IMG/VR virus record: IMGVR_UViG_3300046804_004006
Span: 1 to 64,000 of that record
Reading direction: 5' to 3' (one strand)
Length of the DNA stretch: 64,000 nucleotides
Source: a virus
Part shown: piece after piece, positions 28,901-38,402 of the stretch
Layout: each line of letters begins with the position of its first letter
Position numbering within the stretch: position 1 is the first letter of the stretch
The notes under the pieces: generated by a model
Seen by the model: only the letters and a program-made list of their open reading frames with translations
What the model was told of the DNA's origin: nothing
The model's database searches: none
Position numbers and translations under genes: made by a program

Positions 28901-31900
28901 CGTAAAGTATGCAACAGAGGGTGCTTCTATTGGTGGTTTAATTAGCGGATCAGAATATTATTTAACCAAAATAGATGATAATAATTTTAAATTATCAAAT
29001 ATTGGCATAGGAGTTACTGAAAAAGACTTTTTCTATAGAACAAATCAATATATAGATTTTACTAGTGTAGGTGTTGGAACTCATACCTTTAATTACCCTA
29101 ATATTTCTGTAACTTTATCTGGAAAAATTGGCATTTCTTCTATTGGATCTGAGACTTTTGAGGCACAAATTCAACCAGTATTTAGAGGAGAAATTACTTC
29201 AGTACATTTAAAGAATTCTGGAGTTGGTTATGGATCTTCAGATATTATCAATATTGTTAAAGAACCTGAAGTTTCTTTAGTATCCGGACAAGATGCCCAA
29301 TTACTTCCAGTAATTAGTAATGGAAGAATTTCTGAGGTTTTGGTCCTAAGCACTGGTAGAAATTATAACTCTGTCCCCATCTTAACTATAGTTGGTGATG
29401 GTGTTGGTGCAGTTGTAACTCCTATTATTGAAAATAATAGTTTAAAGTCAGTTAAAGTAATAGAACCTGGTCAAGGATATTCTTCAAAAAACACTTCAAT
29501 ATTAGTTTCTTTTCCAGGCAGCGGATGTTCATTTAAATCAAATATTCAAACTTGGAGAGTTAATCTATTTGAACGAAATTTTAATACTTTTACTTCTGAT
29601 GATGGATTTATTGAAAGTAGTATTAATGACGAATATGAACTCCAGTACTGCAATATCTATGCTCCAAGAAAATTAAGAGAGAGTTTATTTTCCGTAGATT
29701 CTTTAGGAAAAACTTTATATGGAACAAAGGATCTGAGTAAAAATAATGCGGGAGTAGAAGAGTTTAATGCAATAAAACAAAAACATTCTCCAATTATAGG
29801 TTGGGCATATGACGGACATCCAATTTATGGTCCATATGGATATTCTAAAAAATTCGGCGGGGTGATCACCCAAATGAAGTCCGGATACAAGATGAATTCT
29901 TCAAGAGTATCTGGACCACCAACTTCAATTTATCCTTTAGGGTTTTTTGTAGAAGATTATACTTACTTTAAAACTAACGATGAAACGGTTCTCGATGAAA
30001 ACAACGGAAGATTTTGTATAACACCAGAGTATCCAAAAGGAACATATGCATACTTTGCAACCATCAACAATTTATCTTCAGATTCTTCTGGACCATTTTA
30101 TCAATACAGAAGACCTGTTTTCCCATATTTAATAGGAAATAATTTTAAGTCAATTCCAAATAAATTTAACTACGACAAAAATTCAAATCAAGATAGTTAT
30201 GATTTAAATAAAACTTCTTGGATTAGAAATACAGATCCATATAATTTAAGAAATGGCAACGTTAATTATGAATACCTTTCTTTACCAAATAATTTAAATC
30301 AAACTTTAGAAGTTAAGTCAGTTTCACCCGGATCTGTTGAAAGTATCAAAATATCTTCGGGAGGTTTAAACTATAAAGTAAATGATGAAATTATCTTTGA
30401 TAATTCAAATACTAATGGATTTGGTGCTTCAGCAAAAATTTCTAAAATATTTGGAAAGTCTGTCAATAATATTAGTGTTGCCACAAGTTCCGTTACTGGA
30501 GTGGAAATTTATCCAGAAAATAAAATCGGATCTTATACAATTTTTTCACAAAATCCTCATAATTTTAAAAATGGAGATCTGGTTCAAGTATCTGGGTTGA
30601 GTACGAGCACATTTAAAATCAACAATTCATACCCAGCAGGAATATCCACAAATACTCTCACTCTAGTTGGATTAGGATCAACTTCAATAGGAATTAAAAC
30701 TACTGGAGTTACTGGAATTGTAACATATATCAATGTATTAGGAAACTTAAATTACCCCAACATCAGAGAAAATGATATTCTTACAATAAATTCCGAAAAA
30801 ATTAAAGTTTTAAATGTAGATGCAAAACTTTCTAGAATCAGAATTATTAGAGAAATTGAAAGCACAGTAGGGTCCGCACACACTGTTGGATCTAAAATAT
30901 ATGAGAATCCAAGAAAGTTAATAGTTAATACTGAATTTTCTACCACATACAATTATAAGTTAAATAAAGAAATTTATTTTAATCCAATAGAATCGGTTGG
31001 ACTAGGAACAACTTCTGGAGTTGGAATAGGAACTACAATCTTCTTTTCAAATCCAGGAATTGGATTGACTGAAATCTTTATTCCAACAAAAACAATATAT
31101 TTACCAGGGCATAACTTAAATACTGGAGATCAACTAACATATTCAACAAATGACGGAAAAGGTCTATCAGTCTTAATAGATTCCTCTTCAGGAGTAAGCA
31201 CGTTAACAGATCAACAAATTCTTTATGTTGCTAAAGTGTCTGATGACTTAATTGGAATTTCTACTGTTAGAGTTGGACTTGGAACCACAGGTACTTTTGT
31301 TGGAATAGCAAGTACGCAAAGAAATTCTACTACATTATTCTTCTCCGGTATTGGAACTGGAATTTATCATAGTTTTAAAACAAATTATGATAAATTATCA
31401 GGAAAAATTACAAAAAATATTGTTACTGTTTCTACAGCACAAACACATGGTTTACAAAACGGAGACACTGTTTATATTGATGTAAATCCATCAATTTCTA
31501 CTACGGTAACTCTAAAGTATAATGATTATCATAGAAAAGTTTTAATAAACGCCAAAACTTTTATTTCAAGTGGAGTTAACACTTCAACAAGTTTGATAAC
31601 AATTGATAATCATGGATTTGAAACTGGAGATAAAGTTATTCACACTTCCCCATCTCCAGCGCAGGGTTTAGAAAACAATAAAATTTATTACGTAGTAAAA
31701 TTTGATGATAATTCATTTAAACTATCAAATACTTATTATAACTCATTAAGTTCAAATCCTTCAATTGTAGGAATAGCAAGTACTTCGAATGGAGAAATTT
31801 CTTTAATCAATCCACCTTTAAATGCATATAAAAATTCTTCTATAATATTTGATTTATCAGATTCTTCTTTATCATACATTAAACAATCTACAAATTACCC

Positions 31901-34900
31901 AGCTTTTGATTTGAATTTTTATCTAGATGAAAACTTTACTCAACTTTACGATAAAAATCCAGAAAGCTCCACATTTGAGGTTCAAAAATCCAGCGGCGTT
32001 GTTGGAGTTTCTACTGATGCAAAAGTAACTTTATTTGTCAATGAATATACTCCAAAAAATTTATTTTATAAATTAGACCCATTATTTGATAGTGATATTC
32101 CCATAGAAAAGCAAGAAATCAATGTAGATTCTTCGGTTTTATCAAATAATAAAATTAATGTTGAAAAGAGTGTTTATAGCGGAAAGTATACAATTTCTGC
32201 GGGATCAACTATATTTACATATTCACTAAATAAACTTCCGGAAAATAATTCTTATGTATCTACATCTTCATCTATTACATATCAAACCGATTCACTAAGC
32301 GTAACGGGAGCAATATCTGAAGTTGAAATTACAAACAAAGGAAGAAATTATTATTCTCTCCCTGGAATTTCTTCTATTGTTTCAACTAGCGGTAGTGGTT
32401 CTATTCTGGAACCATTTAGCAACTCAATAGGAAAAATTAAAAATACTACAATCAAAAACATTGGATTTGATTTTTCTTCAGATTATACAGTTAAACCAAG
32501 TTCTTCTTTACCACAATTATTAAAAATTGATCCACTAGCCTCATTTTCTTCTATTGGAATTAGTTCTTTTGGTAGAGGATATACTTCTGCACCAAATATA
32601 TTAGTTTTTGATGGGAAAACTAACCAAATTATTACTGATGTAGACTTAAGATATAATCTAGGAGATTCTCAAGTAACAATTTTTAAAAATACATATGGTA
32701 TAAACAATGTTACTCCAAGATTTATTCCAGTACAAAATTCAAATGGAGTTGGTATAAATTCAATTTCATTTAATTCAACAACTAAGGATGTTACGGTTAG
32801 ATTGTCCGTTGGGTTTAGCACTATAAACTCATTCCCATTTGAAGTAAATGATAAAGTTTTAATCGAAAATATCAGTGTTGGTGTAGATTCTACTGCAAAA
32901 GGATATAATTCAGAAAATTACGATTATGCGTTGTTTACTATTACATCAGTAGATCAAAATATAGGTGGAATAGGATCCATAACTTATAATCTTTCTGAAT
33001 TCCTTAGTGATGGAGAGTATCCTGGTACATATGATTCTATAAATTCTGTTGGAAGAGTAATACCCGAAAAATATTTTCCAACTTTTAGTCCAATCTTGCA
33101 AATTGGAGATTATATTGAAGGGGAAACAGTAGAATCAAATTCATCTTTAGGTATAGTTGAAAAATGGGATAAAAAATCCCAAATATTAAAAGTATTATCC
33201 AATCAAGATTTCAATAATGATGCAATTGTAAAGGGTCTATCATCAAATACTCAGGGTATTGCTTCATCAATAACTTCTTTTGAATCATACTTAACTTTAA
33301 ATTCATTATCTAAAGTAGAAAGGGGATGGGAAACAAACTCTGGATTTTTGAATGAAAATTTACAAAAAATTCAAGACAGTTTTTACTATCAAAATTTTTC
33401 ATACTCATTAAAATCTAAAGTTGATTTTGATTCCTGGAAGGATGCGGTTGGCACTTTAAATCATACATTAGGATTTAAAAAATTCTCCGATTATCAGTTA
33501 GAATCTTCTTTAGGGCAGCAAGAGCAAAATTCAATGCTGGTTGAATCAAACCTATCTTCGTTTGAAATTATAACTGACATTGTGGAATATGTAGATTTAA
33601 ACTGCGTTTACGATTTTGATTTGGTTACGGAAAATTCTATCGAATTAAATTCAAAAATAATTTCCGATGAAATAGTTTTTAATTCCAGAATATTGACCGA
33701 TTACATGGAGTCTGTGGGAAATAGAGTTCTTTCTATAGACGATATAAGTGGATTATTTAATAGCAATCCACGTTCCACACAATACTCAGAGGTCCATAGA
33801 TTTTTATTATCAGATGCAAGATCTCAAAAATATATAACTTTCGTAAGTGATAAAAGGTATACTGAGCAATCACAAACATCAATTATTACTCTTTTACACG
33901 ATAATTATATTTCTTTTATGAATCAGTATGGAAGAGTTGAAACTTACTATGACCAAGGTTTTTTTGACTTTACTATTGAGGGTAGTGAAGGTGTTCTTTT
34001 ATTCTATCCAACAAACTATCAAGTCAACAACTATAATGTTACAACTCTTTCATGGAATTTAAAGGACAATTTAATAGGAGTTGGATCTTCGTCCTTTGGA
34101 GACACCGTTCTAATAAACACAAGTAGCGTAAGTGTTTCTTCAGGATCAACAACTATAGTTGGTATTAATAGTTCTTTTAGTTCTGTTAAAGTTTTAGTAG
34201 AAATTTCAGGAAATAATGGAGAGTATGAGTTTAATGAGATAAGTGTAATACATGACGGAACAAATACACATATGATTGATTATGGTCAATTATCGAATTT
34301 AAATTACACTCCATTTGAAAGTTCTGGATTAGGGACCTTTAATTCATATCTTTCAGGATCTCAAATAAAAATTGATTTTACTCCAAATGTAGGAACAGCA
34401 ACTACCATAAACACGATACAAGTTGCAATTGCAAATACATCATCGACTGGTATTGGTACTTTTGATATGAAACACGCCAAACTGTCATCACAGTCGGTTT
34501 CAATCGCATCTTCATCATCTCCTACAGCAAATTCAGTTGCCAACCTATCAAATGACTATGATGCAACTTATTTTGTTCTTCAAGTTACTGATACAACTAA
34601 TAATAGACTTCAACTCTCCGAAATTATGTTAATAAACAATGACTCAGAAATTTATTTAACTGAGTTTGGAAATATTGAAACAAATTCTGGATTAGGAACT
34701 TTTGGTGCTTTTAGAAGTGGAACTGATACTGTTCTATCATTTACACCAATACAAAATATTGATACACAAGTAAAAACTTTTTATACTTCTTTACGACATC
34801 AAGATGATTCTAAGGATGTTGTTGATTTAATCAATGCAACAATAGAAACAAATTTTGGAACTTATTTTGGGGCAGAGACTGACATCAAACGCCAATTTGA

Positions 34901-37900
34901 CTTAAAACATAAAAATGTTCCTATTTTTGAAAGAAGTTTTAATGGAGATGATACTTCAATTGTGAGTATTGACAGCAATACTATTACAATTCCAAATCAT
35001 TTTTATGTAACGGGAGAAAAAGTTAATTATTATCATGCAGGATCCGGAACAACTCAGGCTATTGGAATTGCAACAACAACCTTTGTCTCAGTTGGATCCA
35101 CAGACAAACTTGCATCAGAAGTTTATGTCGTCAAAATTAATGATGATAAAATTAAACTTGCTTCAAGTTCAGAAAATGCTTTGAAATTTGTCCCACAAAC
35201 TATAGATATAACGAGTGTTGGTATTGGAACTTCACATCGTTTTGTATCGACAAACCAAAATGCAAAGGTCTTACTATCAATTGATAATGTTATTCAGTCT
35301 CCCGTTGTTTCTACTGCAGTTACTACAACATTATCAAAAAATATATTTACAACTGATGATACAATATACTTCAGCGGAATCACTTCATTTTTTGGAGGTG
35401 ACCTGATTAAAATTGGCGACGAAATTATGAGAATTGATGGGATTGGTATTGGAAGCACTAATGCAATATCAGTAACTAGACCTTGGTTGGGAACAGTAGT
35501 TTCAGGATATTCTACTGGAGATCTTGTTACGAAGGTAATCGGAGATTATAATATTATTGATAACATTTTAAATTTTGTAACTGCCCCATATGGAAATACT
35601 CCGTTTGGAACAATTACAAATGCTCCAGATGAAAGAGATTGGAGTGGAATATCAACCGGATCTAGTTTTCACGGGAGAGTATTTTTAAGATCCGGAGAAC
35701 AAGATACTTCAAACGAGACATATCATAAAAATTATATTTTTGATGACATTTCTTCTAAATTTAATGGGTCGGAGAGAAATTTCAGATTAAAATCGAATTT
35801 ATCCGATGTGACCGACATATCTTCAGAAAACGCGGTAATCTTAATAAATAACGTTTTTCAAGGTCCAGAATTATCCAATGATTATACATTATCAGAGGTT
35901 GCTGGAATAACTACTATTTCATTTACTGGCACAGCAACATCTATTTCTTCGGATGTAAACACTTCAAATTTACCTTCAGGTGGAATAATTGTTTCTGTTG
36001 GTTCAAGCGGAGGATTTGGATATCAACCATTGGTATCCGCAGGTGGAACATCTGTAGTGTCAATATCAGGAACAATTCAATCTGTCAGTATCGGAAATAG
36101 TGGTTCCGGATATAGATCAAAATCAAAGTATGAAATTACAACTAAAACTTCTCAAGCAGTTGGTGTTGGTTCAACAATAGTTTATTTGGAAAATGACAAT
36201 AGTATATTTAATATATTAAGTCTTTTAAATTCTGGTTCAAATTGCAAGATTGGCGTTGGAACTTTTATAGATTTAACTACAATTGTATCTGCAGGATCCA
36301 CATTTATTTGTATTGGGGTTGGAAGTACAAGTAACTACATTATTCCAGCAGAAACTTCTACGGCTATTGAAATAGAAAATCCCCAAATTGGAATAGTGAA
36401 TGTTGAAGTTGTTACCAGCTCTTCTGGAATTGCAACTTATACTCATGTTGGATTTGCTACAATAAGAAATGGTAATGTATCTTCTCCGGTTTTTATAACA
36501 AAAGTATCTTCGGGATATACTAACACAAATCCACCAAACGTTGTTTTTGATGATCCACAATCCTATTCGGATATTCCATTGATTTACAGTTCCAATTATG
36601 CTTCTGGCGGTGGATCAAATGCAACTATAGACATTGTTGTTGGACAAGGTTCTAGTGTTATAGATTTTGAAGTTAAAAATACCGGATATGGTTATGGAAT
36701 TGGAAATGTTTTAACGATTCCTGTTGGAGGATTAGTTGGAATTCCTACAACTTCCGGATTTAAAGAATTTGAAGTCACAATTCAAAATGTTTTCTCTGAT
36801 AAATTTAGTGGATGGTCTATTGGATCTTTACAAGTTTTTGATAGTATTGATAGATATTTTGATGGAAGGAGAGTTTCTTTCCCACTTTCTTTATCAGGAA
36901 ACATAACTACCATAAATTCTTCTAAAGGATCAAAAATATCTCTCCAGGACACAATTTTAATCTTCTTAAATGATATTTTACAAGTTCCGGGTGAAGGATA
37001 TACTTTTAATGGTGGCAGTGCAATAACATTTACAGAAGCACCAAAAGAAGGAGATCAGTCAAAAATTATTTTCTATAAAGGAAGTGGTGATGGCATCGAT
37101 GTTATTTCCCGAGAAATTATAGAAACAGTTAAAATTGGAGATGATTTAAGAATTACTTATGATTCATCTCAGGGACAGTCACCTACTTTATCCGAAGACT
37201 TTAGAACAGTATATGATATCAAATCCACAGATTCAGTCAAAACAAATCCTTATTTTGGACCAGGTAACACTAACAATACTAACTTACTAAGACCAGTTGT
37301 TTGGTGCCGTCAAACTGAAGATAAGATTATTAATGAAAAAGTAGTTGGTAAGGATAGGGAAATTTATACCCCAAATATAAATCCATTTGCATACATCATT
37401 AAAAATGTAGGTATTGGTTCAACCGCAATTTATGTTGATAATTTGAAACCTTTCTTTAATGCTCAAAATGAAAATGACACTTCATTATCTTTCCAAAACA
37501 GTATAAAATTTATATCACAAGATACTATTTCTGGGGCAATTGGCACTGCAGTCGTATCCACTGCAGGAACAATTTCTTCAATTGTTATTAGTGATGGTGG
37601 TGTAGGATATTCAACTTCACCTACAATAAGCATTGGAAGCACTAATGGAATTGGAATTGGAACCACATCAACAGCCCTTGGAACAGTTTCAATTAGTATT
37701 GGTGGAACAGTAACTGGTGTAGCAATAACTAATCCAGGATTTGGATATACAACTTCTAGTCCGCCATCGGTTTTAATATCCTCACCTACACTAATTTCAG
37801 AAACAAATTCAGTTTCTTCTTATTCAGGAGACTCTGGAATAGTTGTTGGATTTGGAACAACAACTATTAGTACACAAACTCAACTAATATTTGATCTTTA

Positions 37901-38375
37901 TATCCCACAAAATTCATATTTAAGGGATATTAAATATGTCGGTACAGCAGTGACTATTAGTTCTTTATCAAATAATGATTATTTTATTGTATATGACTCA
38001 AACGTTGGATCTTCTTCTACAACTTTAACTTCTCTTGATGTTTCTAACAACACTATTGGTATAGGAACTCAATTTGTAGATAATGTATATGAGGTAAATT
38101 CATCACAAATAGTATCTACCAATGTCAGTGGAGTGGGAGTTACTTATGTCAGGAGAGTTTTTGTAAAAATTTCAGAGAATTTTGCTTATGGTTCAGGAAT
38201 TTCTACTTCAAATTATTTTGGATCTTATAGTTGGGGAAAAATTAATTTAAAATCTAGAACAGGAATAAATTCACACTCTTCCTATACTTTAAATGGTGTG
38301 TCAGGAATTTCAACTTCAACTATTGTTCAGAGATCTAATCCACTAAAATCAAAAAATTATGATATTTCAAATTGA
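25956..38375 (+). CDS. 7: Giant baseplate wedge protein, gp7-like (4139 aa)
   Basis: A single open frame of 12.4 kb encodes a protein four times longer than T4 gp7 (1032). The N-terminal ~280 residues (RVQFNTIVQNQLPAYVREEF...) match the gp7-type protein of marine T4-like phages and lie in gp7 position between gp6 and gp8. Around residues 1272-1370, GWAYDGHPIYGPYGY and LDENNGRFCITPEYPKGTY mark a YHYH-type domain. At least six copies of an 'NHGF-x2-GD-x-V' then 'YYV-K-DD-FKLS' module occur (near residues 608, 864, 974, 1718, 1885, 3013). GSGY-x3-P-x-V repeats and IDDEII-type modules are interspersed. AT-rich, AGA-biased codons. Presumed wedge scaffold with extra receptor- or glycan-facing modules. 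Confidence 0.88.
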   Translation: MTDKRVQFNTIVQNQLPAYVREEFPLISEFLKQYYLSQEFQGAPTDLIQNIDQYIRLNETTNLVDSVILKSNISFVDTTIEVDLGFSPTGTNGFPDSYGLIKIDDEIILYTSKTSTANSASFNGCIRGFSGISSLNDQTATGELVFSTSSAEEHIGTEYNSDGSIKQKGSTILNLSNLFLKQFLLKTKYQLLPGLEDRELFSDLNEDLFIKQSKDFYGSKGTDESFKILFKSLYDEEVKIIKPKDFLLTPSNAQYTITNDLVVESISGDPLELKNSTLYQNSYLDNFTKSYAPITSVEKISSRDGKTFYKLSVDAGYNRDIVVDGATYGNFLVHPKTKVIGEVSPNSTILDVDSTVGFPTSGQLFASYNDGTAGVISYTSKSLTQFYGCSNIVKSINNAENVGLNTYASNSDGSIKVRINSVISGLDVRSDTRYLSPKESIQIKTLGVSAKDFISKNWYYNISSRYEVQGSPVLIDTSDKTYRLTLKTPHYLKIGDSISIVDSNNASKSSTVVDINSEYSITIRDQGELSLSTNYTIKRNILKPISNTFSNLSSYTSNVQNVYKDSGKTLLASNSIPSYYRQPLNVIDRSITFSGTFIGDEFVISNKDHGFYTGDVVYYTPQKVTTTSFSDDGIEIQQTSIQSSLFDEGLYFIKRVNETAVKFAKSKFDIYYSELYKDDSSKSKYVKLTESKSVSDNKIEIYKFNSKTVLPQKILREIQDPISDGKTYPTSPGFNGILVNGVEILNYKSSDVIYHGKINSIDILSPGLDYDVINPPELKISDRIGTGATGYVSVNGSLREIQIIDPGFDYVDVPTVKITGGNGSGALASVNMKLIDYYASFNSDSASNQIGIGVTVSTIGFSTYHKFRDGETVIYDPKYQQSVGGITTNSTYFVSVKDSNTVKLHKTFDDAVSGINTITLTSYGSGIHYLKSYNKKSVVGSINVVSGGSNYQNKKRTTDITGISTSLNQVTITNHDYQSGEIVKYATEGASIGGLISGSEYYLTKIDDNNFKLSNIGIGVTEKDFFYRTNQYIDFTSVGVGTHTFNYPNISVTLSGKIGISSIGSETFEAQIQPVFRGEITSVHLKNSGVGYGSSDIINIVKEPEVSLVSGQDAQLLPVISNGRISEVLVLSTGRNYNSVPILTIVGDGVGAVVTPIIENNSLKSVKVIEPGQGYSSKNTSILVSFPGSGCSFKSNIQTWRVNLFERNFNTFTSDDGFIESSINDEYELQYCNIYAPRKLRESLFSVDSLGKTLYGTKDLSKNNAGVEEFNAIKQKHSPIIGWAYDGHPIYGPYGYSKKFGGVITQMKSGYKMNSSRVSGPPTSIYPLGFFVEDYTYFKTNDETVLDENNGRFCITPEYPKGTYAYFATINNLSSDSSGPFYQYRRPVFPYLIGNNFKSIPNKFNYDKNSNQDSYDLNKTSWIRNTDPYNLRNGNVNYEYLSLPNNLNQTLEVKSVSPGSVESIKISSGGLNYKVNDEIIFDNSNTNGFGASAKISKIFGKSVNNISVATSSVTGVEIYPENKIGSYTIFSQNPHNFKNGDLVQVSGLSTSTFKINNSYPAGISTNTLTLVGLGSTSIGIKTTGVTGIVTYINVLGNLNYPNIRENDILTINSEKIKVLNVDAKLSRIRIIREIESTVGSAHTVGSKIYENPRKLIVNTEFSTTYNYKLNKEIYFNPIESVGLGTTSGVGIGTTIFFSNPGIGLTEIFIPTKTIYLPGHNLNTGDQLTYSTNDGKGLSVLIDSSSGVSTLTDQQILYVAKVSDDLIGISTVRVGLGTTGTFVGIASTQRNSTTLFFSGIGTGIYHSFKTNYDKLSGKITKNIVTVSTAQTHGLQNGDTVYIDVNPSISTTVTLKYNDYHRKVLINAKTFISSGVNTSTSLITIDNHGFETGDKVIHTSPSPAQGLENNKIYYVVKFDDNSFKLSNTYYNSLSSNPSIVGIASTSNGEISLINPPLNAYKNSSIIFDLSDSSLSYIKQSTNYPAFDLNFYLDENFTQLYDKNPESSTFEVQKSSGVVGVSTDAKVTLFVNEYTPKNLFYKLDPLFDSDIPIEKQEINVDSSVLSNNKINVEKSVYSGKYTISAGSTIFTYSLNKLPENNSYVSTSSSITYQTDSLSVTGAISEVEITNKGRNYYSLPGISSIVSTSGSGSILEPFSNSIGKIKNTTIKNIGFDFSSDYTVKPSSSLPQLLKIDPLASFSSIGISSFGRGYTSAPNILVFDGKTNQIITDVDLRYNLGDSQVTIFKNTYGINNVTPRFIPVQNSNGVGINSISFNSTTKDVTVRLSVGFSTINSFPFEVNDKVLIENISVGVDSTAKGYNSENYDYALFTITSVDQNIGGIGSITYNLSEFLSDGEYPGTYDSINSVGRVIPEKYFPTFSPILQIGDYIEGETVESNSSLGIVEKWDKKSQILKVLSNQDFNNDAIVKGLSSNTQGIASSITSFESYLTLNSLSKVERGWETNSGFLNENLQKIQDSFYYQNFSYSLKSKVDFDSWKDAVGTLNHTLGFKKFSDYQLESSLGQQEQNSMLVESNLSSFEIITDIVEYVDLNCVYDFDLVTENSIELNSKIISDEIVFNSRILTDYMESVGNRVLSIDDISGLFNSNPRSTQYSEVHRFLLSDARSQKYITFVSDKRYTEQSQTSIITLLHDNYISFMNQYGRVETYYDQGFFDFTIEGSEGVLLFYPTNYQVNNYNVTTLSWNLKDNLIGVGSSSFGDTVLINTSSVSVSSGSTTIVGINSSFSSVKVLVEISGNNGEYEFNEISVIHDGTNTHMIDYGQLSNLNYTPFESSGLGTFNSYLSGSQIKIDFTPNVGTATTINTIQVAIANTSSTGIGTFDMKHAKLSSQSVSIASSSSPTANSVANLSNDYDATYFVLQVTDTTNNRLQLSEIMLINNDSEIYLTEFGNIETNSGLGTFGAFRSGTDTVLSFTPIQNIDTQVKTFYTSLRHQDDSKDVVDLINATIETNFGTYFGAETDIKRQFDLKHKNVPIFERSFNGDDTSIVSIDSNTITIPNHFYVTGEKVNYYHAGSGTTQAIGIATTTFVSVGSTDKLASEVYVVKINDDKIKLASSSENALKFVPQTIDITSVGIGTSHRFVSTNQNAKVLLSIDNVIQSPVVSTAVTTTLSKNIFTTDDTIYFSGITSFFGGDLIKIGDEIMRIDGIGIGSTNAISVTRPWLGTVVSGYSTGDLVTKVIGDYNIIDNILNFVTAPYGNTPFGTITNAPDERDWSGISTGSSFHGRVFLRSGEQDTSNETYHKNYIFDDISSKFNGSERNFRLKSNLSDVTDISSENAVILINNVFQGPELSNDYTLSEVAGITTISFTGTATSISSDVNTSNLPSGGIIVSVGSSGGFGYQPLVSAGGTSVVSISGTIQSVSIGNSGSGYRSKSKYEITTKTSQAVGVGSTIVYLENDNSIFNILSLLNSGSNCKIGVGTFIDLTTIVSAGSTFICIGVGSTSNYIIPAETSTAIEIENPQIGIVNVEVVTSSSGIATYTHVGFATIRNGNVSSPVFITKVSSGYTNTNPPNVVFDDPQSYSDIPLIYSSNYASGGGSNATIDIVVGQGSSVIDFEVKNTGYGYGIGNVLTIPVGGLVGIPTTSGFKEFEVTIQNVFSDKFSGWSIGSLQVFDSIDRYFDGRRVSFPLSLSGNITTINSSKGSKISLQDTILIFLNDILQVPGEGYTFNGGSAITFTEAPKEGDQSKIIFYKGSGDGIDVISREIIETVKIGDDLRITYDSSQGQSPTLSEDFRTVYDIKSTDSVKTNPYFGPGNTNNTNLLRPVVWCRQTEDKIINEKVVGKDREIYTPNINPFAYIIKNVGIGSTAIYVDNLKPFFNAQNENDTSLSFQNSIKFISQDTISGAIGTAVVSTAGTISSIVISDGGVGYSTSPTISIGSTNGIGIGTTSTALGTVSISIGGTVTGVAITNPGFGYTTSSPPSVLISSPTLISETNSVSSYSGDSGIVVGFGTTTISTQTQLIFDLYIPQNSYLRDIKYVGTAVTISSLSNNDYFIVYDSNVGSSSTTLTSLDVSNNTIGIGTQFVDNVYEVNSSQIVSTNVSGVGVTYVRRVFVKISENFAYGSGISTSNYFGSYSWGKINLKSRTGINSHSSYTLNGVSGISTSTIVQRSNPLKSKNYDISN

Positions 38376-38376
38376 T

Positions 38377-38384
38377 GATAAATA
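38377..38384 (+). promoter_or_regulatory. T4-type late promoter, GATAAATA
   Basis: Lies 18 bases before the gp8 ATG, directly after the giant gp7 gene. Confidence 0.65.
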
Positions 38385-38402
38385 GATAAAAAACTCTTAA
38401 AA

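Noticed and set aside
25956-38375. Giant gp7 frame as an assembly fusion or frameshift artefact
   Set aside because: The frame is open throughout with uniform codon use, and the repeats are dispersed and diverged. It is flanked by gp6 and gp8 with normal junctions.
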